A stretch of DNA of 64,000 nucleotides from CAWGYT01 sp963826795 (GTDB lineage Bacteria > Planctomycetota > Planctomycetia > Pirellulales > Pirellulaceae): positions 515,961 through 579,960 of the forward strand of contig CAWGYT010000008.1 in the NCBI GenBank assembly GCA_963826795.1, read 5' to 3'. Positions 1 through 8,952 of the stretch are shown here, piece by piece. A program made the translations under genes and the position numbers. Below the pieces are notes generated by a model. It saw only the letters and a program-made list of their open reading frames with translations. It had not been told where the DNA came from and ran no database searches. Each line of letters begins with the position of its first letter. The first letter of the stretch is position 1.

Positions 1-489
1 TCATGGCGGCCCTCGTCCAAGGAGGGCTGGTGCGACCGACGATTTCGAGGATTGGCGAGCGGAGGACGGTGATGCTAGGCCTGGGCGTTTCGACCCTGGC
101 GTTTCTGGGATACGGCTCGGCCTCGCAGGGCTGGATGGTGCCCTGTGTGATCGTCTTCGGGGCATTCGGCGGCGTGACCGGACCGGCCATTCAGAGTATT
201 GTGGCCGGGGCGGTCCGGCCTTCGGACCAGGGAAAAACCCAGGGCGCGCTGACATCGCTGATGAGCTTGACGAACATTATCGCCCCGCTGCTGTTTACGG
301 CCGGGCTGTTCAGCTATTTCACGTCGGACCGCGCAGGCGTTTTCGCTGCCGGGGGCTCCGTTTCTGGCCGGCTCGGCGCTGCTGCTGACGGCGCTGCTGA
401 TCGTCCGCCGAGTCTTCCGGCGATTTCCCGATGCGTCCTCGGCCGCCACAAGACCCATTTCGCCTCCGCATGAAGTTGAGCCTTCGTAA
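1..489 (+). CDS. MFS transporter, TetA-like, C-terminal part (frameshifted)
   Basis: This is the C-terminal part of a major facilitator drug-efflux protein of the tetracycline-resistance (TCR/TetA) type; it begins outside the window. The segment GPAIQSIV followed by QGALTSLMSLTNIIAPLLF (roughly 175-300) is the typical transmembrane 10-11 region of that family. After FSYFTSD near 330 the frame drops into nonsense. One frame over, it continues as LPGAPFLAGSALLLTALLIV, the last membrane helix, and ends at a TAA at 487-489. A single-base deletion near 330 explains this. It lies just upstream of the dehydratase on the same strand, but no substrate can be inferred. Confidence 0.75.
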
Positions 490-597
490 GTTCCGGATTT
501 CAGCCGACGGACGACCGTCGGCCGTCGGTCCACTCGGTGCCCTCCGTGGCTCAGTGGCCTCCGAAATCCTTTCGTCAGGAAAGGCAGCTGGCAAACG

Positions 598-1699
598 ATG
601 AAGATCACGGGACTGAGCATCTATCAAGTGGATCTACCTCTGCACGAAGGCAACTACAGCTGGTCGGAAGGCAAGCGAGTTGACGTGTTTGACTCGACCG
701 TTGTCCAGGTCGATACGGATGCGGGCCTGGCGGGCTACGGCGAGGTTTGTCCGCTGGGCCCTGTTTACCTGCCAGCCTATGCCGCGGGGGCGCGAACCGG
801 TATTCAGGAGCTGGCGCCGGCACTGATCGGCGCCGATCCGACGCAATTGTTGGCCCTGAATCGACGCATGGACCAGGCCATGAAGGGACACCCTTACGTG
901 AAGTCGGCGATCGACATGGCGTGCTGGGACCTGCTGGGCAAGGTCGCCGAGATGCCCGTCGCGCATTTGCTCGGCGGTCGTTACGGTGACGACGTGATCT
1001 TGTATCGAGCCATTTCACAGCGGGGCGCCGCCGAGATGGCCGAAAATGTGGCAGGCTACCGCAACGAGGGCTATCGTCGGTTTCAGTTGAAGGTCGGCGG
1101 CAGGCCCGACGACGACATCGAGCGGATTCGTGCGGTGCGTGAGATCCTCGAGCCCGGCGACAAGCTGATCGCCGATGCGAATACAGGCTGGTTGATGCAC
1201 GAAGCGATGCGGGTTGTCAACGCGGTCCGCGATCTGGACGTTTACATCGAACAACCTTGCGCCAGCTACTCGCAGTGCCTCAGTATTCGTCGCCAGACGG
1301 CGTTGCCCTTGATCCTGGACGAGGTCATCGATTCGATCGACGCGATCCTGCAAGGAGCGGCCGATCACGCGATGGATTGTGTGAACATCAAAATCAGCAA
1401 GTTTGGCGGATTGACCAAGGCGAAGCAGGCGCGGGATCTGTGCGTCGCCTTGGGAATCGCCATGACGCTGGAAGACAGCTGGGGAGGCGACATCGTCACG
1501 GCCGCCATCGCGCAGTCTGGCGCACAGCACGCCGACGGAGTTCTTGTTTACCTCCACGGACTTTAACAGCTACGTGACCCGCTCGATCGCCGACGGCGCT
1601 CCCCAGCGAATCAACGGCCGAATGGCCGCCTCGATCGAACCGGGACTGGGGATCAGGCCGCGCTTCGAAGTGCTGGGCGATCCGGTCTGGCGTTGCTGA
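598..1699 (+). CDS. Mandelate racemase/muconate lactonizing enzyme family protein, probable cis-3-hydroxy-L-proline dehydratase-like (frameshifted)
   Basis: Enolase-superfamily enzyme, about 366 aa once repaired. The N-terminal capping domain is followed by the barrel with Lys165 in FQLKVGG, metal ligands Asp193 (IADAN), Glu218 (YIEQP) and Asp241 (LILDE), and Lys265 in NIKISKFGG. This layout matches the MR/MLE subgroup that acts on hydroxyproline-type substrates; the exact substrate is inference. The intact frame runs to a stop at 1566, but the C-terminus there is nonsense. Removing one G near 1515 (in gcgcagtctgg) restores the frame through HSTPTEFLFTSTDF to a stop at 1697-1699. ATG 598 is the only good start. 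Confidence 0.85.
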
Positions 1700-1889
1700 C
1701 GGTCGAGCACGTCATCTCTCGCGCCCGCGACACGGGAAAGCGCCCTTGACGCTCCGCCGCGGCGATGCTCGCATCGCGCCGGGGAGCAGGTTATACTGTG
1801 GGCCGCTCGGAATGGATCACGCTCGGAACAGACGAGGCAGCCGTCGATATTCACCGAGTCCGCATCCTATCACTGCCGGAGTTGTTGCT

Positions 1890-3725
1890 ATGCGCCCGCG
1901 AATCCTGCCGTACCCCGTATTCCTGATGTGCGCCGTGATCGCCTTCGCCTCATGTCCCCCGGCGATCCAAGGCGCCGAAATCCTTTGGACCACGGGCTTG
2001 CTGGACGAGGATACGGACGTGAGCAACTTCGGGACGGTAATCGAAGCCGTGGCGTTCACCGGCGATCGCGACACGAACGCTCTGGCCGGAACGTTTCCGC
2101 TGGAAGACCCCTTCACGATCAACGGGACGCTCTTCACGCCGCTGAATTTCACCCAGGGCGACCAGCCGCAGTTCCTCGGCGGATTGACGTACGACCACGG
2201 CGAGTATGGACATACGATCGACGAGGAAGGATTGGGGGCACTCGTCGCAGGCCTCGCCTTCCAGAGCGGCGTGGGCGAGCAATTCATGGAGTTGACGGAT
2301 CTGACGGTCGGCAGCCAATACCAAGTCGAATTCTATTACCACCACATCAGTGCCAATCGCACGGTGACGTTGGATGACGGCATCGGAAACATGGTGACGG
2401 TCGTCGACGGGCCACCTGGAATCGGAGGCTTCGCGTCGGGTTATTTCGTCGCGGACAACGCCTTTCAGGAGATCATCGCGACGGCCAACACCGGCTCGCA
2501 GTACCTCAACGGCTACCAACTGCGCGAAGTGCCTGGTCCTCCGCCGGTCGTCGATCCGCCCGATCCGCCCGTCTCGATTCCCGATCTGATTGGGTACTGG
2601 AATTTCGATAACAATACGAACGATCTATCGGGACACGAAAACCACGGTACGATTTCCGGCGGAGTCACGTTCGACGGCGACGTCCCGGCAGCGCTCGGAT
2701 CCGGAACGTCCGCCAACTTCGATGGATTTCCCGACACGCATGTCGAAATCACTCACAACTCGATGATGCCCGTGACGTCCCATACGGATTTCACGATCTC
2801 GATGTGGGTCAAAGCGGACGGCACGTTCGATAACATCGATGACCGCGTTTTTTCGGAAGGTTCGTCCCTCGACGCCAACCCGCTATTTAACCTCGGCACA
2901 CAGAATGAGGGCCTGGACGGGCGATTCGATTTCTACTACCGAAATGGCTCGTCGCCGGGACATTTGTATTCGGTTGAGGAACCGTTCGATGACGAGTGGC
3001 ACCACATTTTGTGGGTCGACGTAAACAACGTCGGCACGTTATATGTGGACGGCGTCGAGGATACGACGTTCGACTATACGGCGCATCCGAGTTTTGAGGC
3101 TGACATTACGTCGATCGGCTCGGTGCTAAGAGCGACCGATTGCTGCAATTTCACGGGCAACATCGACGACGTCTCGATCTTCAGCTTTGCACTGGATGTG
3201 GATGCGATCACGGCCTTGGCCAATGGCGCCTCGCCCCTGGCCATCCCGATTCCCGGGCAAGTGCTGGGTGATTTCGATGGAGACGGATTGCTAACGGCCG
3301 TCGACATCGACTTGCTGACAGCTGAGGTGCGGGCCGGCTCAAATAACCTCGCCTTTGATTTGGACAACGACGATCTGGTCAATGAGGAGGACCGTCGCGT
3401 GTGGGTCGAGGACCTCAAGTACACCTACTTCGGCGATGCCGATTTGGATGGCGAATTTGCCAGCGCCGACTTCGTGGCGGTGTTCACGACGGGCGAATAC
3501 GAAGATGCCATCGACGGCAACTCGACCTGGGCGACCGGCGATTGGGATGGGGACGGCGATTTTGGTTCGGGCGATTTCGTGAAGGCGTTCCAGGCGGGCG
3601 GCTATGAACTTGGCCCGCGACCGTCGTTGGCCGCCGTGCCCGAACCGTCCGCGGCGATTCTGTTGACGCTGGGGCTGTTCGCCCTTCCCCGCCGCCGGCG
3701 TCAGACCGCAGCGGCGAAAGCGTGA
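1890..3725 (+). CDS. Secreted LamG-domain protein with dockerin-like repeats and PEP-CTERM tail
   Basis: 611 aa from ATG 1890, chosen because a signal peptide follows (MRPRILPYPVFLMCAVIAFA, cleavage after IQGA). Residues ~25-215 are a beta-rich region of unknown type. A proline linker leads to a LamG/concanavalin-like domain (~232-430, starting IGYWNFDNNTNDLSG). EF-hand/dockerin-like repeats follow (GDFDGDGLLTAVDID and later copies, ~460-575), and then a PEP-CTERM sorting tail (VPEPSAAILLTLG, hydrophobic stretch, RRRR). The protein should be exported, recognised by an exosortase and anchored or processed at the envelope. It is the first of a paralogous family in this window that shares the C-terminal half. 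LamG suggests carbohydrate or protein binding; no catalytic domain is visible. Confidence 0.85.
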   Translation: MRPRILPYPVFLMCAVIAFASCPPAIQGAEILWTTGLLDEDTDVSNFGTVIEAVAFTGDRDTNALAGTFPLEDPFTINGTLFTPLNFTQGDQPQFLGGLTYDHGEYGHTIDEEGLGALVAGLAFQSGVGEQFMELTDLTVGSQYQVEFYYHHISANRTVTLDDGIGNMVTVVDGPPGIGGFASGYFVADNAFQEIIATANTGSQYLNGYQLREVPGPPPVVDPPDPPVSIPDLIGYWNFDNNTNDLSGHENHGTISGGVTFDGDVPAALGSGTSANFDGFPDTHVEITHNSMMPVTSHTDFTISMWVKADGTFDNIDDRVFSEGSSLDANPLFNLGTQNEGLDGRFDFYYRNGSSPGHLYSVEEPFDDEWHHILWVDVNNVGTLYVDGVEDTTFDYTAHPSFEADITSIGSVLRATDCCNFTGNIDDVSIFSFALDVDAITALANGASPLAIPIPGQVLGDFDGDGLLTAVDIDLLTAEVRAGSNNLAFDLDNDDLVNEEDRRVWVEDLKYTYFGDADLDGEFASADFVAVFTTGEYEDAIDGNSTWATGDWDGDGDFGSGDFVKAFQAGGYELGPRPSLAAVPEPSAAILLTLGLFALPRRRRQTAAAKA

Positions 3726-3770
3726 AAGAAACGTTGCCGCTCGGCCAATTCTCGAAAGGACACTGCGTCG

Positions 3771-4352
3771 ATGAAGCTTGCCACTCGAAACCCGCTTGGA
3801 CCGCTCGTCACGCTGACCTGCCTCTGGACCGGCTGTGGCGGGATCGGTGTTCCCGGAGGCATAAGCAGCGAGGGATTTTCGTGGGTCAATGCCAGTGATG
3901 ATGCGATCGCTGGCATTGATAGGGGCTCGGTTGAGATTGTGACGTTCCGCCAAGTGACGCCGAAATCGCCCACGTTTGTGATTTGGATCGATCGCGTGGG
4001 CAGCAGCGACAGTCGCAGCGGGAGCACCGACTACGAAATGACCCAACAGGTTCCCGATGGCCCGGAGATCAAACTGCAATACGATCTGGGCACTGAGGGA
4101 ACGGAGGAGATCAAGATCGGCGACTCGACGTATTCGCCTGCCAAAGGGCGATTGTTTCTGATCTCGACGGCCGGCGGCGTCATTTCCGTCAAACAGCTGG
4201 ATCGGCCCTTGGAATCCTTTCCGAAGGATACCAAGACACTGCAGACGTTCGCCGCAACCGATGATGCCATCCGCGAGTTTTTCGATCCGGATGGAACGGA
4301 CGCCGTCGAAACGGCTGACGAGAGTTCCGCGGAGAATGCGGTGCAGGAATGA
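3771..4352 (+). CDS. Hypothetical secreted protein or possible lipoprotein
   Basis: 193 aa from ATG 3771, preceded by a purine-rich stretch (cgaaagga). The N-terminus is short and hydrophobic and ends in WTGCGG, which could be a non-canonical lipobox; the -3 residue is Trp rather than Leu, so lipidation is uncertain. The rest is a soluble, beta-rich sequence with no motif I recognise, ending in an acidic tail (ETADESSAENAVQE). It follows the LamG/PEP-CTERM gene by 45 bp on the same strand and could be co-transcribed. No function can be given. Confidence 0.6.
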   Translation: MKLATRNPLGPLVTLTCLWTGCGGIGVPGGISSEGFSWVNASDDAIAGIDRGSVEIVTFRQVTPKSPTFVIWIDRVGSSDSRSGSTDYEMTQQVPDGPEIKLQYDLGTEGTEEIKIGDSTYSPAKGRLFLISTAGGVISVKQLDRPLESFPKDTKTLQTFAATDDAIREFFDPDGTDAVETADESSAENAVQE

Positions 4353-4454
4353 ACGTCGACGAGGGCCGGACGAGGGGCAACACCGGCGGCGCGAATGACG
4401 GCAGGGGCCGACCCTCACCGGGCCGACCCTCACCCGCCGCCGACCCGCAGCGCG

Positions 4455-4955
4455 CTCCCGATCATGTCCCTTCTCCCCTCGCGGGAGAAGGTGGCCGAAG
4501 GCCGGATGAGGGGGCCACGTCCCGCTGCCAGACACGCGCCCTCGCCCGCCGCGAACCCTCACCCGCTGCTTCGCAGCGACCTCTCCCGGAACGGGAGAGG
4601 TGACACCATCATGTCCCTTCTCCCCTCGCGGGAGAAGGTGGCCGAAGGCCGGATGAGGGGGCCACGTCCCGCTGCCAGACACGCGCCCTCGCCCGCCGCG
4701 AACCCTCACCCGCTGCTTCGCAGCGACCTCTCCCGGAACGGGAGAGGTGACACCATCATGTCCCTTCTCCCCTCGCGGGAGAAGGTGGCCGAAGGCCGGA
4801 TGAGGGGGCATGTCCTGCTGCCAGACACGCGCCCTCGCCCGCCGCGAACCCTCACCCGCTGCTTCGCAGCGACCTCTCCCGGAACGGGAGAGGTGACACC
4901 ATCATGTCCCTTCTCCCCTCGCGGGAGAAGGTGGCCGAAGGCCGGATGAGGGGCC
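4455..4955. repeat. REP-like tandem array, four copies of a ~147-bp unit
   Basis: Four direct repeats start at the atgtcccttctcccctc motif at 4464, 4611, 4758 and 4904 (spacings 147, 147, 146). Each unit holds two small palindromes, cttctcccctcgcgggagaag and ctctcccggaacgggagag, plus the conserved ggtggccgaaggccggatgag. Open frames through this region are repeat-derived and not genes. The same palindromes recur at 10680-10960. Such arrays are typical extragenic REP/BIME-type repeats; here they fill the gap between two convergent genes. Confidence 0.85.
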
Positions 4956-4995
4956 GGCCTGCGGCCTGCGCACCGCGGCGTGCACTCGTTCGGCG

Positions 4996-6913
4996 TCACG
5001 CGACTTCAATGTCGGCCACGCGCAATACTCGAAGGCAGCTCAGCAGCCCGAATAGGATCAGCAACCAACTCGACGGTTCAGGCACGGCGGCAATCGCTCC
5101 TGGCGGTCGGACTCCCAACTCGTACCCGCCCTCCTGGAACGCCACGACAAAGTCGTTCGAACTGAACCGTTCATCTCCGTCCCAGTCTCCCTCGCTCCAG
5201 CTGGCCAGCACGTCTAACTCGAATTTTCCCGCCTGGAACACGGCCACGAAATCCGCGCTGCCGAACTCTCCATCGAAGTCCGCGTCGCCGATCCACGTGC
5301 CCTTCAAGTCGTTGACCCAGGCCTTGCGATCGTCGAAATTGACGCGGCCATCCTGGTTGAGGTCAAATTCCGGAGGATCGTTTCCTGAGAGGATCGCCGC
5401 GGCTTGCAGATCCAAGTCGGCGGCTGTCAACTCTCCGTCGCCGTCGTAGTCGCCCTCGATCCCACCTCCGACGATCTGAGCAATCTCGGCATCGCTCAAC
5501 GCATGATCGAACAGGCGAACATCGCTCAAATAGCCTCGCCACGTTTCCGCTCCGCCTTGCCCTCCCATCGCGAACGGCAACGGGTCCGGACTGAGCATCT
5601 CGCCTTGGATCACGCGGTCATTCATCAGCTCACCGTCACGGTAGTAGGCGAGACGATCGCCGTCTTTGACCACGACGTGGTGATACCATTGTTCGTCACT
5701 GGGAATGTTGTCGTCGCCTTCCGAGTACTGGACGTTGTTAGCACTCGCGCCATTCATGTGGTATTCGAATTGGTTCGGCGTGAACTTGATGAATTCACGT
5801 GGCACGGTATCGACGCCCGAGGCGTCATAGCGGTTGCCAATGATGATGTCGTTGGCGGGTGATGCCTGGCCGACGTCTTGCTTGGCCCAGAAGAGCCAGG
5901 TGAAATCGTTGTCGAAGTCCATCAGGGGAATTTCCCCGGCATCGACCCAGGCCGTGTCGCCCGCCAGGCCGAGAACGGTTCCACGCTCGGGATCATCCAC
6001 CCACACGCTTCCGTCTCCGGCCAAGCCGCCAAAATCCCAGTCCAGAATGACCCCATCGGCGCCGCGGTCCCGAGTCCTTGGCCGTGTCGGCCGAGGCCGC
6101 TCCGTCATCGAGCTTCCAACGCGCGTACAAATTCTTGCCGTCGATTACACTTCCGGGCATGACCGCCTGGATTTCAGCCGATGTCAACGCAGCTTCGTAA
6201 AGCTGCACGTCACTCAAATAACCACGCCATGTTTCAACTCCATTTTGTCCTCCCATGGCGAACGGGAGCGGGTTTGCGCTGAGCATCACCTCCGCGACTT
6301 GACCGTCGTTGGCAAACTCCCCGTCACGATAGTAGGTCAGCGTGTCACCCTGCTTCACCACGGCATGATGAATCCACCGATCGTTGCTCGGAATGTCATT
6401 GGTGGCGTATTGGAGATCGTTGGTCCCGACTCCATTCATGTGATACTCGAAGCGGTCGGGCGTGAACTTGATGAATTCGCGCGGCACTGTATCCGCTCCG
6501 TTGTCGTCGTAGCGATTTCCCAGAATGATGTCATTCGCCGGCGACGTCTGCAGGGAATCCTGCCGAGCCCAAAACGCCCAGCTGAACTGATTTTCCAGAT
6601 CCATGATCGGAAGATATCCCGCGCTGGCCCACGCCGTGTCGCCCGCCAATCCAAGCACGGTCCCGCGCTGGGGGTCATTGACCCAGACACTTCCGTTCGG
6701 GCCCAGGCCACCCACGTCGGCGTCAAAGATGATCGCGGGTTCCGCACTGGGCCCCAGATCGCGTGCCTCATCCCCCACGCCATCATCCAGTGGCCACCAA
6801 GCATAGACATCCGCGCAAGCCGGCGACACCAAGTAAACCGACGCTCCCACCGCCAAGACACTCGCGACAATCGCCCGCAGAATGAAGCGACCAAGATCCG
6901 GACAACCCTTCAT
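4996..6913 (-). CDS. Secreted protein with two tandem LamG domains, dockerin-like repeats and PEP-CTERM (frameshifted)
   Basis: Start ATG 6913, giving MKGCPDLGRFILRAIVAS... and a signal peptide cleaved after SPACA. Two homologous LamG domains follow. Both contain near-identical blocks such as RGTVLGLAGDTAW, ANDIIxGNRYD, VPREFIKFTP, ETWRGYLSDV, so the second arose by internal duplication. Then come dockerin-like EF-hands (GDYDGDGELTAADLDL) and VPEPSSWLLILFG. Between the domains, near 6070, the frame jumps by one base; the left part would otherwise end at 5993. The total span is 3n+1, fitting a single inserted base. Convergent with the lipoprotein-like gene across the REP array. Confidence 0.85.
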
Positions 6914-6954
6914 GATATCCCACCCCCAAGTAACGAAAACTAAAGGAACTCCCG

Positions 6955-7006
6955 CTTTGCCTCTGTGCCCTCTGTGCCTCTGTGCCCTCTGTGCCTCTGT
7001 GGTCAA
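6955..7006. repeat. ctctgtgcc microsatellite
   Basis: Tandem ctctgtgcc / ctctgtg units occupy the 5' side of the LamG gene, between its start and the terminator of the next gene. They are translated only if a start far upstream of 6913 were used, which argues against that start. No other function seen. Confidence 0.7.
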
Positions 7007-7033
7007 CCCCATGCCTTCTCCGTAACCCAAGAA

Positions 7034-7066
7034 AACAGGCCCGCGATTTTCGTTCGCGAGCCTGTT
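7034..7066 (-). terminator. Rho-independent terminator of the CBM9-like/PEP-CTERM gene
   Basis: On the minus strand a strong stem (aacaggc-cgcga paired with tcgcg-gcctgtt, small loop) is followed by TTTTCTT, 44 bp beyond the stop of the gene ending at 7110. The position and the T-run support intrinsic termination. Confidence 0.75.
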
Positions 7067-7109
7067 CTGATTCACACAATGCTTGACCGCTATCTCAAGC
7101 GATCTCAAA

Positions 7110-8453
7110 TTACTTGCGGCGGCGAACGAATGCCAGGCAGCCGAGTAGCAATAACACCGCGCTCGAAGGCTCCGGCACGGCCGAAACCGACGGACGCGGA
7201 CCGACTTCGAAGCCTCCGTCGGAGAAGGCGGCGACGAGGTCGCTACTATCGAACTTCATGTCACCGTCCCAGTCGCCTTGTTCCCAAGTCGCTGAATCGG
7301 CCGTTTCGTATTTGCCCGCAGCGAAAACCTGGACCAAGTCATCGGTGCTGAACGAACCGTCGAAATTGGCATCTCCAAACCAGGTCTTCGCAAGGTCGGT
7401 GACCCAGACGATACGGTCCTGACTATTGATCCTCCCGTCACCATTTTCGTCGTACTTGGCCAAGTTATCGGTCGGCGTCAGCATCGCGACGGCCTGCTCG
7501 TCGATATCGCCTGGATCCAATACGCCATTCCCGTTGTAGTCGCCATCGGGACCCGTCGCCCCTTCGGGCGTCAGCTGCAGCGGCACTGGCCAGATCGCTT
7601 CCCCGCCACCAAACGGCGAGCCCGCTCCGTCGAAATGCCACATCAGGTGGTGACCGGTCTGGGCTGCCAGATTGTCGGTCGCGTCGTTGTCGTCGATCGC
7701 GGTGTTGATCAGCACGAAATCACCGGTCTCCGCCGGAATCGGATCACCCTCGTCGCCGCCGGCCGTGTCCAAGGTCGATAGCGGAATCTGCATTTCGACC
7801 ACGTAACCTGACTCATCAGCTCTCACCAGTCCGGCGGTGTAAAACTCGCCCGGCACCGGATCTTCCCCATCGAAAGGAATCGTGCGAACCACACCGCCCG
7901 CTGTCCCGCGGTTGTTGAATTCGATGTCACCCTCGGCCGAGGCATCGACATAAATCTGGATCTTTCCAAGTCCCCAACCGTCGCCTACGTCCAAGTCAGG
8001 GTTAATAAAGAGCTCGACGCCGTCGTTCTGGAACGAGTTGGCTGGGTTATCCAAGTCGAGAAAGTCGTCCGTCACGTCGAACGCGACGTACAAGAAATTG
8101 TCGTCATGGGCAAAGTGCAGCGTCGTGGTGAGGTCCGGATCGCCATCGTTCAGGTTGTCCAGAGCAGGCCACGACTGCCCGGGATTTTCATTCTCGGCAT
8201 ACGTGAAATAGCATTTGTTGGCATACTCGCCGTCGCCCAGTAAACCGTCCGTAACCGGTGGGGTCGACATGTAAGGTGCCGCGATCGCAAAATCGACGAC
8301 ATCTTGGATCCCCACTTCATTCAGTAGGAAGTCATGAAACTGGGTTGGCTCGAGGTAAACCGTGCACTCGCCGTCACCCAACTGAGCTTGGGCGGACGAC
8401 AAACACAGTTGCCAAAACATGGCTACCGTCAACAGAAACCTACAAAATCGCAT
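7110..8453 (-). CDS. Secreted CBM9-like (DOMON-type) protein with dockerin-like repeats and PEP-CTERM
   Basis: 447 aa from the ATG at about 8453 (MRFCRFLLTVAMFWQLCL, signal peptide ending SSAQAQ). Residues ~25-280 form a carbohydrate-binding family-9-like domain: PPVTDGLLGDGEYA is followed by the FLYVAFDVTDDFLD and VELFINPD strands usual for this fold. The C-terminal part has dockerin-like repeats (GDYNGNGVLDPGDID, GDANFDGSFSTDDLVQVF, GDWDGDMKFDSSDLVAAF) and VPEPSSAVLLLLGCLAF-RRRK. Its last ~150 residues are strikingly similar to those of the protein at 13212-14486. Probably an envelope sugar-binding protein; enzymatic activity is not evident. Confidence 0.85.
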   Translation of the reverse strand: MRFCRFLLTVAMFWQLCLSSAQAQLGDGECTVYLEPTQFHDFLLNEVGIQDVVDFAIAAPYMSTPPVTDGLLGDGEYANKCYFTYAENENPGQSWPALDNLNDGDPDLTTTLHFAHDDNFLYVAFDVTDDFLDLDNPANSFQNDGVELFINPDLDVGDGWGLGKIQIYVDASAEGDIEFNNRGTAGGVVRTIPFDGEDPVPGEFYTAGLVRADESGYVVEMQIPLSTLDTAGGDEGDPIPAETGDFVLINTAIDDNDATDNLAAQTGHHLMWHFDGAGSPFGGGEAIWPVPLQLTPEGATGPDGDYNGNGVLDPGDIDEQAVAMLTPTDNLAKYDENGDGRINSQDRIVWVTDLAKTWFGDANFDGSFSTDDLVQVFAAGKYETADSATWEQGDWDGDMKFDSSDLVAAFSDGGFEVGPRPSVSAVPEPSSAVLLLLGCLAFVRRRK

Positions 8454-8952
8454 AAGCTTTCGACCTTTCAACAAGTATCTCGATGAAGAAAATTCGTGGA
8501 CGCAGCAGACGATCGCCGTTCCGTGATCGTTACCCGAACTCAGCACTTTTGCCTCAACTCGCTTGAAGCCGCAAGGGGCACGAAAAAGACAACTCAACGA
8601 GGGGCGCACGACTTGATTAACGTTGAGCGTTTCTTTCGCTACGGCTTGCTGAATTTATTTGAGTTCCCGCCGAAATGCAACCGATTTCCGTCATGACCGG
8701 TACATTTTTCGCATTTGCACTAAGAACCGCAGGCCCCCATTTCGCCGCGCGGCGGATGCCGGGCAGCCACCCCCTGCGTCGGAGGGTTGCGAAGCCGCCC
8801 CAATGACCGGTGCTTGGCCGCAGCCCGTGGCGCAGGCCACCAGCCGGCGATCTTGTGCCGTGCACCGATGGGGCAGGCTCGATGAGGACCCGACCCTCGG
8901 CGGGCGGGATGCCTGCCCCACTTACCCACGCGCCGCGAAGGGGTGGGGGAAT
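8454..8952. other. Intergenic region with a short GC-rich inverted repeat
   Basis: Tail-to-head gap between two minus-strand genes. It must hold the promoter of the CBM9-like gene, but no confident -35/-10 could be drawn. Around 8866-8925 there is an inverted repeat with arms ggggcaggc/gcctgcccc, a common planctomycete intergenic type. No gene seen. Confidence 0.4.

Noticed and set aside
3339..4811. 490-residue minus-strand open frame
   Set aside because: Part lies antisense to two real genes and the rest is translated REP repeat.
4464..4930. CRISPR array
   Set aside because: Repeats are ~147 bp apart with nearly identical 'spacers', so this is a tandem repeat. No cas genes.
4395..4949. Open frames on both strands through the tandem array
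   Set aside because: They are generated by 147-bp repeats (MSLLPSREKVAEGRMRG and complements) without an RBS or domain.
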